Below, piece by piece: positions 1-7,493 of a stretch of DNA of 30,202 nucleotides. The notes beneath the pieces are model-generated. The model ran no database searches and was not told the origin of the DNA. It saw nothing but the letters and a program-made list of their open reading frames with translations. Source of the stretch: an uncultured Desulfovibrio sp. (GTDB lineage Bacteria; Desulfobacterota; Desulfovibrionia; Desulfovibrionales; Desulfovibrionaceae); assembly GCA_900553065.1 (NCBI GenBank), contig USBZ01000023.1:1-30202 (forward strand), in the 5' to 3' direction. Position numbers and translations under genes: made by a program. The number at the start of each line of letters is the position of its first letter. Within the stretch, counting starts at the first letter, position 1.

Positions 1-4
1 AAAG

Positions 5-52
5 TTATAAACACTTATAAACATTTATGAACAAAATTTAAATTTATAAACA
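5..52 (+). repeat. Helically phased direct repeats (possible activator-binding array)
   Basis: Four copies of a nonamer close to TTATAAACA start at 5, 15, 25 (as TTATGAACA) and 44. The spacings of 10, 10 and 19 bases would put all copies on nearly the same face of the helix. The array lies in very AT-rich DNA and is centred about 190 bases upstream of the start site predicted from the sigma-54 promoter at 193-208, a usual distance for enhancer sites of sigma-54 activators. Binding by the activator at 10007-11968 is inference. More copies could lie left of the window. Confidence 0.5.
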
Positions 53-192
53 CCATTTGTACACTTCCTTCTTCAGCTTTTCCCTTCTTCCGTTCATTTT
101 TTTCGCCTTAAATAGGCTCTGAAAAGATAACAACGCAAAATTATAATCTTTTTAAAAACTACCCCTGATAGAGCTTGAGAAAAATCTTACTT

Positions 193-208
193 TGGCATGC
201 TTCTTGCA
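193..208 (+). promoter_or_regulatory. Sigma-54 (-24/-12) promoter
   Basis: The bases read TGGCATG-N4-TTGCA. The invariant GG (194-195) and GC (206-207) are separated by exactly 10 bases, and only one position (T for C in TGGCAC) departs from the core consensus. The predicted start is near 219, leaving a leader of about 110 bases before the first ATG at 330. No good sigma-70 hexamers were seen close by. A sigma-54-dependent activator gene closes the same locus, which supports the call. Confidence 0.85.
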
Positions 209-329
209 AAATTTTAGACAAACGCAACTTTCCTTCTCCCCCTGCGGAGGAAACAGAGCTTATGTGACGCTTCCGCCCGGGTCTTTTCCGGATCAGCCGG
301 GGCCGGGGTCGAAGAAGAACGGAGGAACA

Positions 330-1079
330 ATGAACAGATTTGAAGGTAAGATCGCCATCGTTACCGGCGGCGCTCAGGGCATGGGAAAAGCCATCGCCGC
401 ACGTCTGGTACAAGAAGGGGCCGCCGGCGTTGTCATCGCCGATATAGAAGAGGATACCCTCAAGGCCACTTGTGAAGAACTGGGCGAAAAGGTCACGGGC
501 ATCGTCTGCGACGTGCGCATCAAAGACTCTGTAGACAACATGGTCTGGCAGACCATGCAGAAATACGGCCGCATCGACGTGCTGTTCAGCAACGCCGGCG
601 TGTGCAACTACAACCTGTTCCTTGATGAGACGGAAGAGAACTGGGACTCCAACTTCGACACCAACATCAAGGGCCTGTTCTTCGTTGACCAGGCTGTTGC
701 CCGCGAGATGGTCAAGCTCGGCATCAAGGGCGCCATCGTCAACACCGCCTCCATCGCCTGCGACCTCGTTTCCCCCACCACCGCTTCGTATGCCGCCTCC
801 AAGGCCGGCATCATGCAGCTGACCAAGGTCATGGCTCTGGAACTCGCCAAATACGGCATCCGCGTGAACGCCTTCGGCCCCGGCGCCATGATGACCCGCA
901 TGACGGCCAGAACCCGCGCCAATCCCGAACGTGTGGCCATGTTCATGAACAAGCTGGTGGACAAGCGCTACGGCGAACCTGAAGAAGCAGCCGCCGTCGC
1001 CCTGTTCCTCGCCTCCGACGAAGCAAGCTTCGTCAACGGCGCTCTTTACTATGTCACCGGCGGCTATCGGGTTCTGTAG
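330..1079 (+). CDS. Short-chain dehydrogenase/reductase (SDR), first paralog
   Basis: This is a classical SDR of 249 residues, a cytosolic NAD(P)(H)-dependent alcohol/ketone oxidoreductase. The cofactor loop TGGAQGMG lies at 12-19. Asp38 at the end of the second strand favours NAD(H). NAG is at 88-90, and the catalytic tetrad is N112, S141, Y154 and K158. The ATG at 330 is chosen because GGAGG (321-325) stands five bases before it; an open frame reaching further upstream would run into the sigma-54 promoter. It is first in the operon and 24 bases from a second SDR that shares its N-terminus and the IADIEEDTLK segment, so the two probably arose by tandem duplication. The substrate cannot be read from sequence. 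The family also includes FabG-like, sugar and hydroxysteroid dehydrogenases. Confidence 0.93.
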   Translation: MNRFEGKIAIVTGGAQGMGKAIAARLVQEGAAGVVIADIEEDTLKATCEELGEKVTGIVCDVRIKDSVDNMVWQTMQKYGRIDVLFSNAGVCNYNLFLDETEENWDSNFDTNIKGLFFVDQAVAREMVKLGIKGAIVNTASIACDLVSPTTASYAASKAGIMQLTKVMALELAKYGIRVNAFGPGAMMTRMTARTRANPERVAMFMNKLVDKRYGEPEEAAAVALFLASDEASFVNGALYYVTGGYRVL

Positions 1080-1103
1080 GCACGCAAGCATAAGGATGCA
1101 GAA

Positions 1104-1850
1104 ATGAAAAGATTTGAAGGTAAGATCGCACTTGTTACCGGGGGAGCCAACGGCCTCGGTGAAAATCTGGCCCGCCGTCTCGTGTCCGAAGGCGCCAAGG
1201 TCATCATTGCCGATATCGAAGAGGATACCCTCAAGACCGTCTGCGACTCCATGCCGGACGACTTCTACGGCATCGTCTGCGACGTGAGCAACAAGGCTTC
1301 CGTGGACGCCATGGTGGAAAAGGCCGAAGCGCGCTGGGGCCACATCGACATTCTCTTCAACAACGCCGGCATCGGCATCTTCAAGAACATCCTCGATCTG
1401 ACCGAAGAGGAATGGAGAAGAGTCATCGACGTGAACCTCACCGGTCAGTTCCTCGTGGGTCAGGCCGTGGCCAAGTCCATGATCAGAACCGGCACCAAGG
1501 GTGTCATCGTCAACACCTCCTCCAATACCCAGTTCCGCGTTACGCCCTTCTCCGGCGCCTACGGTCCCAGCAAGGGCGGCGTGGGTCAGCTGACCAGAAT
1601 CATGTCGCTGGAACTGTTCCCCCACGGCATCCGCGTGAACGCCGTGGCGCCCGGTTCCGCCATGACCCGCATCACCGAAGCCACCCGCAACAATCCTGAA
1701 AAGTACAAGCGCATGCTCACCAAGTACTCCGCGGGCCGCTTTGCCACCAGAGAGGAAATCACCTCCGTCATGCTGTTCCTGGCGTCCGACGACGCCTCCT
1801 ACGTGCACGGCGAGAGCTATGTTGTCGACAGCGGTTACATCACCAACTAA
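1104..1850 (+). CDS. Short-chain dehydrogenase/reductase (SDR), second paralog
   Basis: A classical SDR of 248 residues. The nucleotide loop TGGANGLG is at 12-19, Asp37 suggests NAD(H), NNAG is at 86-89, and the catalytic residues are N111, S140, Y153 and K157. The start follows AAGGA at 1092-1096. Its N-terminus and second-strand region nearly match the upstream SDR. The substrate-lid region after PG diverges less than the middle segment, for example around residues 141-150 beside the catalytic Ser. The two enzymes may therefore act on related positions or stereochemistries of one substrate, or form a mixed oligomer. This is inference. Confidence 0.93.
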   Translation: MKRFEGKIALVTGGANGLGENLARRLVSEGAKVIIADIEEDTLKTVCDSMPDDFYGIVCDVSNKASVDAMVEKAEARWGHIDILFNNAGIGIFKNILDLTEEEWRRVIDVNLTGQFLVGQAVAKSMIRTGTKGVIVNTSSNTQFRVTPFSGAYGPSKGGVGQLTRIMSLELFPHGIRVNAVAPGSAMTRITEATRNNPEKYKRMLTKYSAGRFATREEITSVMLFLASDDASYVHGESYVVDSGYITN

Positions 1851-1876
1851 CGTTCGTAAACAAGAAGGATGCTCCT

Positions 1877-2566
1877 ATGATCACGAGATTCGGCCTTGTC
1901 CAGAAGCGCGACGGTATGTCCATGGAAGAATTCAACAAGCACTGGCAGGAAAAGCATGGTCCCATCGTTGCCAAGATGGACAGCATCCGCCACTACCGCC
2001 AGAACCTTGTCACCAACTCCCAGCAGCTCGGCATCGGCTTCGCCACCCGCAGCCCCATCACCGTGGACGGCTTCTCCGAACTGTGCTGGGACAACGTCCA
2101 TGACATGAACAAGGGCATCATGTCTCAGGCCGCCGCCGCTCAGGAAGACCTCAAGCTGTTTACCAAGCAGTCCCAGATTCTCGTCACCCTGAAGCGCAAG
2201 GTCATCCCCTTCCCTGAAAACTACGGTCGTCCGCTCATCAAGCGCATGACTCTGCTCAAGCGCAATCCCGAAATGAGCTCCGAACGCTTCGACTGGGAAT
2301 GGCTCGGTCTGCACGGCGAAATGGTGAAGTTCATGCCCAACGTGATTGCCTACCATCAGAACGTCATTCTCGACCGCATCATCGACGGCAAGTCCGTTCC
2401 CTACGAAGAAATGCCCTATGACGGCATCGTGGAAATGTGGTTCGAAAGCGTTGAAAAGCTCGAAGAATGCTTCGCTTCCGCCAACTACAAGTACACGAGC
2501 TTCCACGGCCGCGACTTCCTCGACACCATGACCACCTTCCTCGTTGAGGAAACCGCCATCGTCTAA
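1877..2566 (+). CDS. Tandem EthD-like dimeric alpha/beta-barrel protein, first paralog
   Basis: A 229-residue cytosolic protein made of two EthD-like ferredoxin-fold repeats, roughly 1-105 and 115-229. Each repeat begins with a strand followed by an amphipathic helix and a conserved His: W23 and H27 (KHGP) in the first, H146 (LHGE) in the second. Each then has a Y-x-QN-type segment (RHYRQN, AYHQN). EthD-family proteins are small barrels found beside ring-modifying or ether-cleaving systems. Some act as dehydratases, cyclases or isomerases, and many have no assigned reaction. The RBS AGAAGGA at 1863-1869 supports the start. It sits 26 bases after the second SDR, and a homologue follows. The precise chemistry is unknown. 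Confidence 0.8.
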   Translation: MITRFGLVQKRDGMSMEEFNKHWQEKHGPIVAKMDSIRHYRQNLVTNSQQLGIGFATRSPITVDGFSELCWDNVHDMNKGIMSQAAAAQEDLKLFTKQSQILVTLKRKVIPFPENYGRPLIKRMTLLKRNPEMSSERFDWEWLGLHGEMVKFMPNVIAYHQNVILDRIIDGKSVPYEEMPYDGIVEMWFESVEKLEECFASANYKYTSFHGRDFLDTMTTFLVEETAIV

Positions 2567-2572
2567 TGAGCC

Positions 2573-2602
2573 GTCCCGTCGGTTCCCCGGGATCGACGGG
2601 AC
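2573..2602 (+). other. Intergenic stem-loop between the EthD-like genes
   Basis: GTCCCGTCG (2573-2581) pairs perfectly with CGACGGGAC (2594-2602). Only three T residues follow, so it is a weak terminator at best. It may be an attenuator or an mRNA-processing/stabilising hairpin. Confidence 0.5.
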
Positions 2603-2632
2603 TTTCATCATTCTCCAACCACGGAGCCGATC

Positions 2633-3313
2633 ATGATCACCAGATGGGATCTCATCACGAAAAAAGCTGACCTCAGCCCCGAAGAATTCAAGGCCTACTG
2701 GAACCAGCAGCACGCCCCCGTGGTGCTCCGCTCCCATGCGCTGCGCCGTTACACCCAGAACTTCGTCACCGACTCCCAGCAGCGCGGCGTGGCCTTCCCC
2801 CGCGTGCCCGTCACGGCCGACGCCTTTGCCGAACTGTGGTACGACAACCTTCACGACATGAACGCCTCCCAGGCCGTCTACGGTGAAGACATCGCCGCCG
2901 ATTACCGCAACTTCGCTTCCGACGTGAAAAGCCTCGTCACCGTGAAGGCCCTGGTCATTCCCATTGAAGACAAGCCCCTGCTCAAGCGCGTTTCCTTCAT
3001 CAGACGCAAGACCGGCATGACCTTCGAGCAGTTCAAGCACGAATGGTGGTATGTGCACGGCGACTTCGTGCGTCAGTTCAAGGGCGTGCGCGGCTACTGC
3101 CAGAGCCTCATCCTCGACCGCGTGGTGAACGGCAAGTCCGTTTCCTACGACGAAGTGCCCTTCGACGGCATCGTGGAACTCTACTTCGATGATCTGGAAG
3201 GCCTGAGCAACGACTTCGCTTCCGAGGTCGGCCAGACCGCCCAGGCTCACGCCCGCACCTTCCTTGAAAACATTTCCACCTACATCGTGGAAAAGACGGA
3301 CTGCCGCGGCTGA
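2633..3313 (+). CDS. Tandem EthD-like dimeric alpha/beta-barrel protein, second paralog
   Basis: A 226-residue homologue of the preceding gene with the same two-repeat architecture: W23 and H27 (QQHAPV) in repeat one, H142 (VHGD) in repeat two. The segments NGKSV-Y-E/D and DGIVE recur at the same place in both proteins. The RBS ACGGAG (2621-2626) stands seven bases before the ATG. The pair could assemble as a heteromer with four barrel domains. It is flanked by hairpins on both sides. No catalytic role can be fixed from sequence. Because the genes come in a pair beside a pair of SDRs, each SDR may work with one EthD-like partner; that is inference. Confidence 0.8.
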   Translation: MITRWDLITKKADLSPEEFKAYWNQQHAPVVLRSHALRRYTQNFVTDSQQRGVAFPRVPVTADAFAELWYDNLHDMNASQAVYGEDIAADYRNFASDVKSLVTVKALVIPIEDKPLLKRVSFIRRKTGMTFEQFKHEWWYVHGDFVRQFKGVRGYCQSLILDRVVNGKSVSYDEVPFDGIVELYFDDLEGLSNDFASEVGQTAQAHARTFLENISTYIVEKTDCRG

Positions 3314-3331
3314 TCCTTCAAACGTCAAAGG

Positions 3332-3382
3332 CCGGAGAAGAGCACGGGAGAACCTTCCTTTTTCCCGCGCTCTTCTCCCCGG
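3332..3382 (+). terminator. Long imperfect hairpin after the EthD-like pair
   Basis: CCGGAGAAGAGC (3332-3343) faces GCTCTTCTCCCCGG (3369-3382), with further pairing inside (CGGGA with TCCCG). There is no T-run after it, so it may be an mRNA 3'-end stabiliser or Rho-type site rather than a strict intrinsic terminator. Confidence 0.5.
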
Positions 3383-3394
3383 TAGAACAACGAG

Positions 3395-3429
3395 CAGCCC
3401 CCCGGTCTGGAGCGATACTCCGGGGGCTG
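3395..3429 (+). other. GC-rich stem-loop just before the MFS start
   Basis: CAGCCCCCCGG (3395-3405) pairs with CCGGGGGCTG (3420-3429), with one bulged C. It ends six bases before the MFS ribosome-binding site (CTGGAG, 3435-3440), so it could affect transcript processing or translation of the transporter. Confidence 0.5.
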
Positions 3430-3445
3430 GTAATCTGGAGTTTTT

Positions 3446-4669
3446 ATGAAGCGTTGGCTGATCCTTCTCTTTGCAGGAATCATCGTTGCCGGTACGGCGT
3501 TCCTGAACATCTGGAGTATCCTGCAGAAGCCTCTGCTGGCCCTCTTCCCCGGCAGCACTCCCTCCGAAGTGGTCGTGGTCTACTCCCTCACCCTCGGCAT
3601 GATGGGTCTCACCGCCCCCTTCGCCGGCCGGGCCATGGACAAGTTCGGTCCCCGCATCGTGCTCATCGTGGGCTGCGTCATGTGGTGCGTGGGCGTGTAT
3701 CTTACCTCCTTCGCCACGGAACTGTGGCACATCTATGTGACCTACTGCCTGCTCATCGGCGTCGGCGACGGTCTGCTGTACACCAACTGCGTGGTGAACA
3801 CCGTTAAGTGGTTCCCCGACAGAAAGGCGCTGGCCGCCGGCGTCATCGCCACCTTCGGCGCCCTCGGACCCATGGTCTGGGCTCCTCTTGCCGTGCAGTT
3901 CATGGAAGGCGCTGAAAACGTGCTCTCCATCTACACGAACTTCGGCATCATCTTCGTGTTCACCATGCTGCTGCTCGCCTTCTTCGTGGTTCCCCCGGCC
4001 GAAGACTACAGACCTGCCGGCTGGGATCCCTCCAAGGTGTCTGCCGGCAAGGGCATCGCGCTGTCCAACAAGGGCATTGCCGGCATGGTGAAGGACCCCG
4101 TGTTCTACGCCGTCGTGCTCACCTTCATGTGCGGCACCGGTACCGGCGGCATGATGGTCGGTCACTCCGCCGCCATCGGCATCAACCAGATCGGCATGAC
4201 TCCTGAAGTCGCCGCCTCCACCGTGAGCGTGTTCGCTCTCTGCAACGCGGCCGGCCGCATCATCCTCGGCTGGTGCTCCGACAACTTCGGACGCTTCATC
4301 ACGCAGGGCACCGTGTTCCTCGTGTACATCTTCGGCGCCTTCGTTCTGAACATCTCCACCACCACCCCCATGTTCATGATCGGCTGCGGCCTCATCGCTC
4401 TCGGCTGGGGCGGCACCTGGGCTTCCTATCCCGCCATCGTGTCCGAATTCTGGGGTCCCAAGAACCTCGGCGCCAACTACGGTCTCGTGTTCATCGGCGC
4501 CTCCATCGGCGGCTATGTCTATCCTAAGATCGCCGCCGTCGCCGTGGAAAGCACCGGCACCTACACCCTCGCCTACTTCTGCGCCATGGGCTTCGCTCTC
4601 TTCGGCATTCTGGTCGTCTACTGGATGGGCAGACAGTACAAGAAGCGTTCCGCCGCTCTGGCCCGCTAA
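3446..4669 (+). CDS. MFS transporter, oxalate/formate antiporter (OFA) family
   Basis: A 407-residue inner-membrane carrier with about twelve hydrophobic segments split by a hydrophilic central loop at roughly 188-215. OFA-like traits are the D-K-FGPR motif after helix 2 (DKFGPR), KWFPDRKALAAGV in the first half, and FWGPKNLGANYG in the second half. Family members exchange small organic anions, but specificity varies widely. The start follows CTGGAG and a T-rich spacer. I saw no ATA codon in it, and codons end strongly in C, as in the oxygen-defence genes here, suggesting high expression. It is bracketed by hairpins, so it may be expressed at a level different from its neighbours. Confidence 0.9.
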   Translation: MKRWLILLFAGIIVAGTAFLNIWSILQKPLLALFPGSTPSEVVVVYSLTLGMMGLTAPFAGRAMDKFGPRIVLIVGCVMWCVGVYLTSFATELWHIYVTYCLLIGVGDGLLYTNCVVNTVKWFPDRKALAAGVIATFGALGPMVWAPLAVQFMEGAENVLSIYTNFGIIFVFTMLLLAFFVVPPAEDYRPAGWDPSKVSAGKGIALSNKGIAGMVKDPVFYAVVLTFMCGTGTGGMMVGHSAAIGINQIGMTPEVAASTVSVFALCNAAGRIILGWCSDNFGRFITQGTVFLVYIFGAFVLNISTTTPMFMIGCGLIALGWGGTWASYPAIVSEFWGPKNLGANYGLVFIGASIGGYVYPKIAAVAVESTGTYTLAYFCAMGFALFGILVVYWMGRQYKKRSAALAR

Positions 4670-4680
4670 ACCTCCTGCAC

Positions 4681-4740
4681 GGGAGGAGAAGAGTCCCTTC
4701 TCCTCCCCGACGGCCCGTGCCTCCCCCGGGCCGTCTTTCT
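4681..4740 (+). terminator. Double hairpin terminator after the MFS gene
   Basis: There are two perfect stems in a row. GGGAGGAGAA (4681-4690) pairs with TTCTCCTCCC (4698-4707), then GACGGCCCG (4709-4717) pairs with CGGGCCGTC (4727-4735), followed by TTTCTTCT. The second has intrinsic-terminator form. Only 46 bases remain before the next ATG, with no visible promoter, so downstream genes probably depend on read-through. Confidence 0.7.
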
Positions 4741-4786
4741 TCTCCTTCCGCGGATGTCCCCGTCCGCACCTCGCCGGGAGCTCTCC

Positions 4787-5749
4787 ATGTCGCCAGCCCT
4801 CGCCAACTCCGTTCTCCAGCGTGCCATGCCCTGGCTGGCTCCCTGCTCCCTCATCGCCGGTCTGCTCTTCGGCGGCCCCCTGTCCTCGCTCACCTGGGCC
4901 GTGCCCTGGATCTTCGCCGTCATGACGTTCACTTCCGGACTCGCGCTCCGACTGAGCGACCTTAAAAGAATCGTCACCCACCCCTTCTTCCTCGTCATCC
5001 ATCTCGTCATCCTCTACATTGCCCTGCCTGTCTGCACATGGATCATCGCCGGGCTTCTCTTCGACGATCCGCTCATCATCATGGGCTTCGTCATCATATC
5101 CCTGGTGCCGGTAGGATCCACCAGTCTGATATGGGTCGGCATATACAAGGGCAACGTGGCGCTCGCGCTCGCCGTCATCGTCATCGACACCCTCATCGTT
5201 CCGTTCTTCATGCCGTTCATGCTGGGCATTCTGGCAGGCGCGGAAATAAGCATGGATCGTGTGGGCATCATGACCTCTCTTGCGCTCATGATCCTGCTGC
5301 CCACGCTGCTGGCCATCGTGGTGAACTCCTCCACGCAGGGCCGGGCAGCAAAGGTGCTCTCGCCCTGGCTCTCCCTGCTTTCCAAGATAGGCATCGTGTT
5401 TCTTCTGCTCATCAACGGCGGCGTGGCCTCGCCGTACTTCCATGATCCCGACTGGCAGTTCATCGGCATCGTGCTCTTCATCTTCTGCCTGTGCTGCTCG
5501 GGCTATGTGACGACGTTCCTCGCCGGAAAACGTCTTTTCAGCAGAAGAGGCGACATCATGGCCTTCATGCTCAGCGGCGGCATACGCAACGTGGGGGCCG
5601 GCGCGGCCATCGCCATGCTGCACTTTCCGCCGCTCACCTGTCTGACCGTGGTCATAGGAATGATGTTCCAGCAGATTCTCGGATACAACGCCGGACTGAT
5701 TGCCGACAGGCTTCTTCCTGCAGACACGGAGGATGCTGCGGATTCATAG
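4787..5749 (+). CDS. BASS-type (bile acid:sodium symporter family, SBF) transporter
   Basis: A 320-residue membrane protein with about nine to ten hydrophobic helices and a short acidic C-tail. Typical BASS/SBF elements are the early GLAL segment, the loop VPVGSTSLIWVGIYKGNVALALAV (which includes a Gly/Ser-rich turn), and the late SGGIRNVGAGAAIA block. These correspond to the crossed, broken helices that bind sodium and substrate in the family. Substrates of bacterial members include bile acids, pantoate and other organic anions, so none can be named. The ATG at 4787 has GGGAG (4776-4780) six bases upstream. An in-frame ATG at 4754 lacks an RBS. Unlike the five preceding genes, it uses several ATA codons. 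Confidence 0.87.
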   Translation: MSPALANSVLQRAMPWLAPCSLIAGLLFGGPLSSLTWAVPWIFAVMTFTSGLALRLSDLKRIVTHPFFLVIHLVILYIALPVCTWIIAGLLFDDPLIIMGFVIISLVPVGSTSLIWVGIYKGNVALALAVIVIDTLIVPFFMPFMLGILAGAEISMDRVGIMTSLALMILLPTLLAIVVNSSTQGRAAKVLSPWLSLLSKIGIVFLLLINGGVASPYFHDPDWQFIGIVLFIFCLCCSGYVTTFLAGKRLFSRRGDIMAFMLSGGIRNVGAGAAIAMLHFPPLTCLTVVIGMMFQQILGYNAGLIADRLLPADTEDAADS

Positions 5750-5757
5750 TTGTTTCT

Positions 5758-5800
5758 GCGGGGCACGGCCCCGCCCCGGGCTTCCGATTGCGGTATCGGA
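5758..5800 (+). other. Two stem-loops before dctP
   Basis: GCGGGGC (5758-5764) pairs with GCCCCGC (5768-5774). TCCGAT (5783-5788) pairs with ATCGGA (5795-5800). No T-run follows. They lie between the BASS gene and the abundant-type binding-protein gene and may stabilise or process the downstream mRNA. Confidence 0.4.
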
Positions 5801-5831
5801 GCTCCCACCCTGCAACCTCAGAAGAAAAGAT

Positions 5832-6878
5832 ATGTTCAAGCGTTCCATTTTTTTCCTTGCTGCGACTCTCTGCCTCGGTTCCGCCGCTCCCGTCATAGCC
5901 AAGTCCTATAATACGGTGAGCAACCTCTCTCAGGTTCAGGTGCAGGGCCAGATGGCTCTGGACATATTCAAGCAGATCGAAGATCAGACGCAGGGACGGG
6001 TGAAGCTCGTCTGGCATGATGCCGGAGACCTGATTCCCGTCAACATGCATATCAATTCCGTCTCCTCCGGTGCCGTGCCCTGCGCCTTCACCGCCTTCGC
6101 CTACTTCGGCGGCGTTCTTCCCATCGCCAATATTTACTCCGGCTATCCCTTCAGCCCGGACGTCGAAGCCTGGATTCAGTGGCTGCATGACGGCGAAGGT
6201 CTGTCCATCCTGCAGGAAACCCTGGATCCGCTCAACATCGTGGCCATTCCCATCATGGCCACGCCCCGCGAAGCCGGCGGCTTCTTCAAGCGCGAAATCA
6301 AGACGCCCGAAGACTTCAAGGGTCTGCGCTTCCGCATCGGCGGCTGGGGCGGCGAAGTAGCCGCCCGCCTCGGCGCCGCCATCAGTCAGATTCCCGCCAC
6401 GGAACTCTACCTTTCCATGGACCGCGGCCGCATCGACGCCATGGAATTCAGCTCTCCCGCCCTCGACGAATCCTGGGGCTTCGACAAGCTCGCCGAATAC
6501 TACTACTTCCCCGGCTGGCATCAGCCCGTGGGCTGGGAATGGCTGCTCTTCAACAAGAAGGTGTGGGACAAGCTTGAACCTGCCGATCAGGAAACCATCC
6601 GCCGCATCTGCCGCATGAGCCTCATGGACAACTACCTCAAGCTGCAGGCCATGGACGTCCAGGCCGTGGATCGCATGGGACAGAACAAGAACCTGCACAT
6701 CACCCGCTTCCCGGAAGAAGTGCTGGCCGCTCTGGAAAACTCGTGGAAGGAAGTGCTGGCCGAAGGCATGCAGAAGCATCCTGAAATCAAGAAGGCGCAC
6801 GACTCCTTCATGAACTTCCTTGAAAGCAGACGCCAGCTCGAAACCCTCCAGGAACTCTCTTTCATTGAAGGTAAGTAA
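5832..6878 (+). CDS. TRAP transporter solute-binding subunit (DctP; TakP/FcbT1 type)
   Basis: A 348-residue periplasmic binding protein with a Sec signal peptide: basic MFKR, hydrophobic core, and cleavage likely after AIA near residue 23. The ligand-anchoring Arg region LRFRIGGWGG lies around 164-173 (R166/R168). It is followed by a DRGRIDAMEF segment and the aromatic YYYFPGW stretch typical of TakP/FcbT1 relatives, which bind keto acids or aromatic carboxylates. A carboxylate ligand is therefore likely, but its identity is not visible. The RBS is weak (AGAAAAGA). dctQ begins three bases after the stop. Confidence 0.9.
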   Translation: MFKRSIFFLAATLCLGSAAPVIAKSYNTVSNLSQVQVQGQMALDIFKQIEDQTQGRVKLVWHDAGDLIPVNMHINSVSSGAVPCAFTAFAYFGGVLPIANIYSGYPFSPDVEAWIQWLHDGEGLSILQETLDPLNIVAIPIMATPREAGGFFKREIKTPEDFKGLRFRIGGWGGEVAARLGAAISQIPATELYLSMDRGRIDAMEFSSPALDESWGFDKLAEYYYFPGWHQPVGWEWLLFNKKVWDKLEPADQETIRRICRMSLMDNYLKLQAMDVQAVDRMGQNKNLHITRFPEEVLAALENSWKEVLAEGMQKHPEIKKAHDSFMNFLESRRQLETLQELSFIEGK

Positions 6879-6881
6879 GTT

Positions 6882-7493
6882 ATGAGCGCACCTCTGGAAA
6901 AAACCGTCCGCTTTTTCGACAGGATGGTGGTGTGGTGCGCCTGGCCGGGGAAGGTGACGGCTTGGCTCATCCTTGCCATCATCGCTCTTTCCGCACTCTC
7001 CATCGTCGCAGGTCTGTTCCGCTGGCATACCTTCCTGAGCTGGGAGCAGTCCGTGTTCCTGCTGGGCACGGAATTCAACTCCACCTCGCTCATGGAACTG
7101 CAGTGGCACCTTTTTGCCGTGATGATGCTCTTTGCGGGATCGTACACCCACTCGCTCGACGGTCACGTCCGCGTGGACATTCTGTATTCCCGCATGTCGG
7201 TCAGAGGAAAGCTCGCCGTCAACTTCCTCGGCGATCTGCTCTTCCTGCTCCCCTTCGCCCTGTACATCGCCTGGTACAGCGTGGATCTGGTACGCTTTGC
7301 ATATCTTACGGGAGAAGCCTCCAGCGAAATGGGCCTCACGCATCGCTGGGTCATCAAGTCCGTGCTGCCCATCGCCATGACCCTGCTGGCCGTTCAGGCC
7401 TTCAGCCGCGGCATGGCCGGACTGCTGCGTTTCGTGGATCTGTGTCTGCACAAGGACGGAACGCTGCCTGAGGAGGCAAAGGAGAAAGCATGA
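6882..7493 (+). CDS. TRAP transporter small membrane subunit (DctQ)
   Basis: A 203-residue four-helix membrane protein, longer than many DctQ subunits, as is usual for the FcbT2/TakQ group. It has a conserved middle region (YTHSLDGHVRVDI, then a Trp/Tyr-rich helix AWYSVDLV) and a basic-acidic C-tail. It bridges the periplasmic binding protein and the large subunit. Its stop overlaps the start of dctM by four bases (ATGA), indicating translational coupling. The start lies within three bases of the dctP stop and has no clear RBS of its own, so it probably depends on coupling. Confidence 0.9.
   Translation: MSAPLEKTVRFFDRMVVWCAWPGKVTAWLILAIIALSALSIVAGLFRWHTFLSWEQSVFLLGTEFNSTSLMELQWHLFAVMMLFAGSYTHSLDGHVRVDILYSRMSVRGKLAVNFLGDLLFLLPFALYIAWYSVDLVRFAYLTGEASSEMGLTHRWVIKSVLPIAMTLLAVQAFSRGMAGLLRFVDLCLHKDGTLPEEAKEKA

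Noticed and set aside
1847..5623. Very long open frame (about 1,258 codons) on the minus strand, with similar ones at 159-1808 and 27486-30038
   Set aside because: They lie antisense to well-supported genes. Their translations are low-complexity His/Gly/Glu/Asp-rich strings, the expected shadow of strongly C-ending codon use on the other strand.
7104..7117. TGGCAC...TGC resembling a sigma-54 promoter inside dctQ
   Set aside because: GG and GC are nine bases apart instead of ten, and the site is within a coding region and followed by no new unit.
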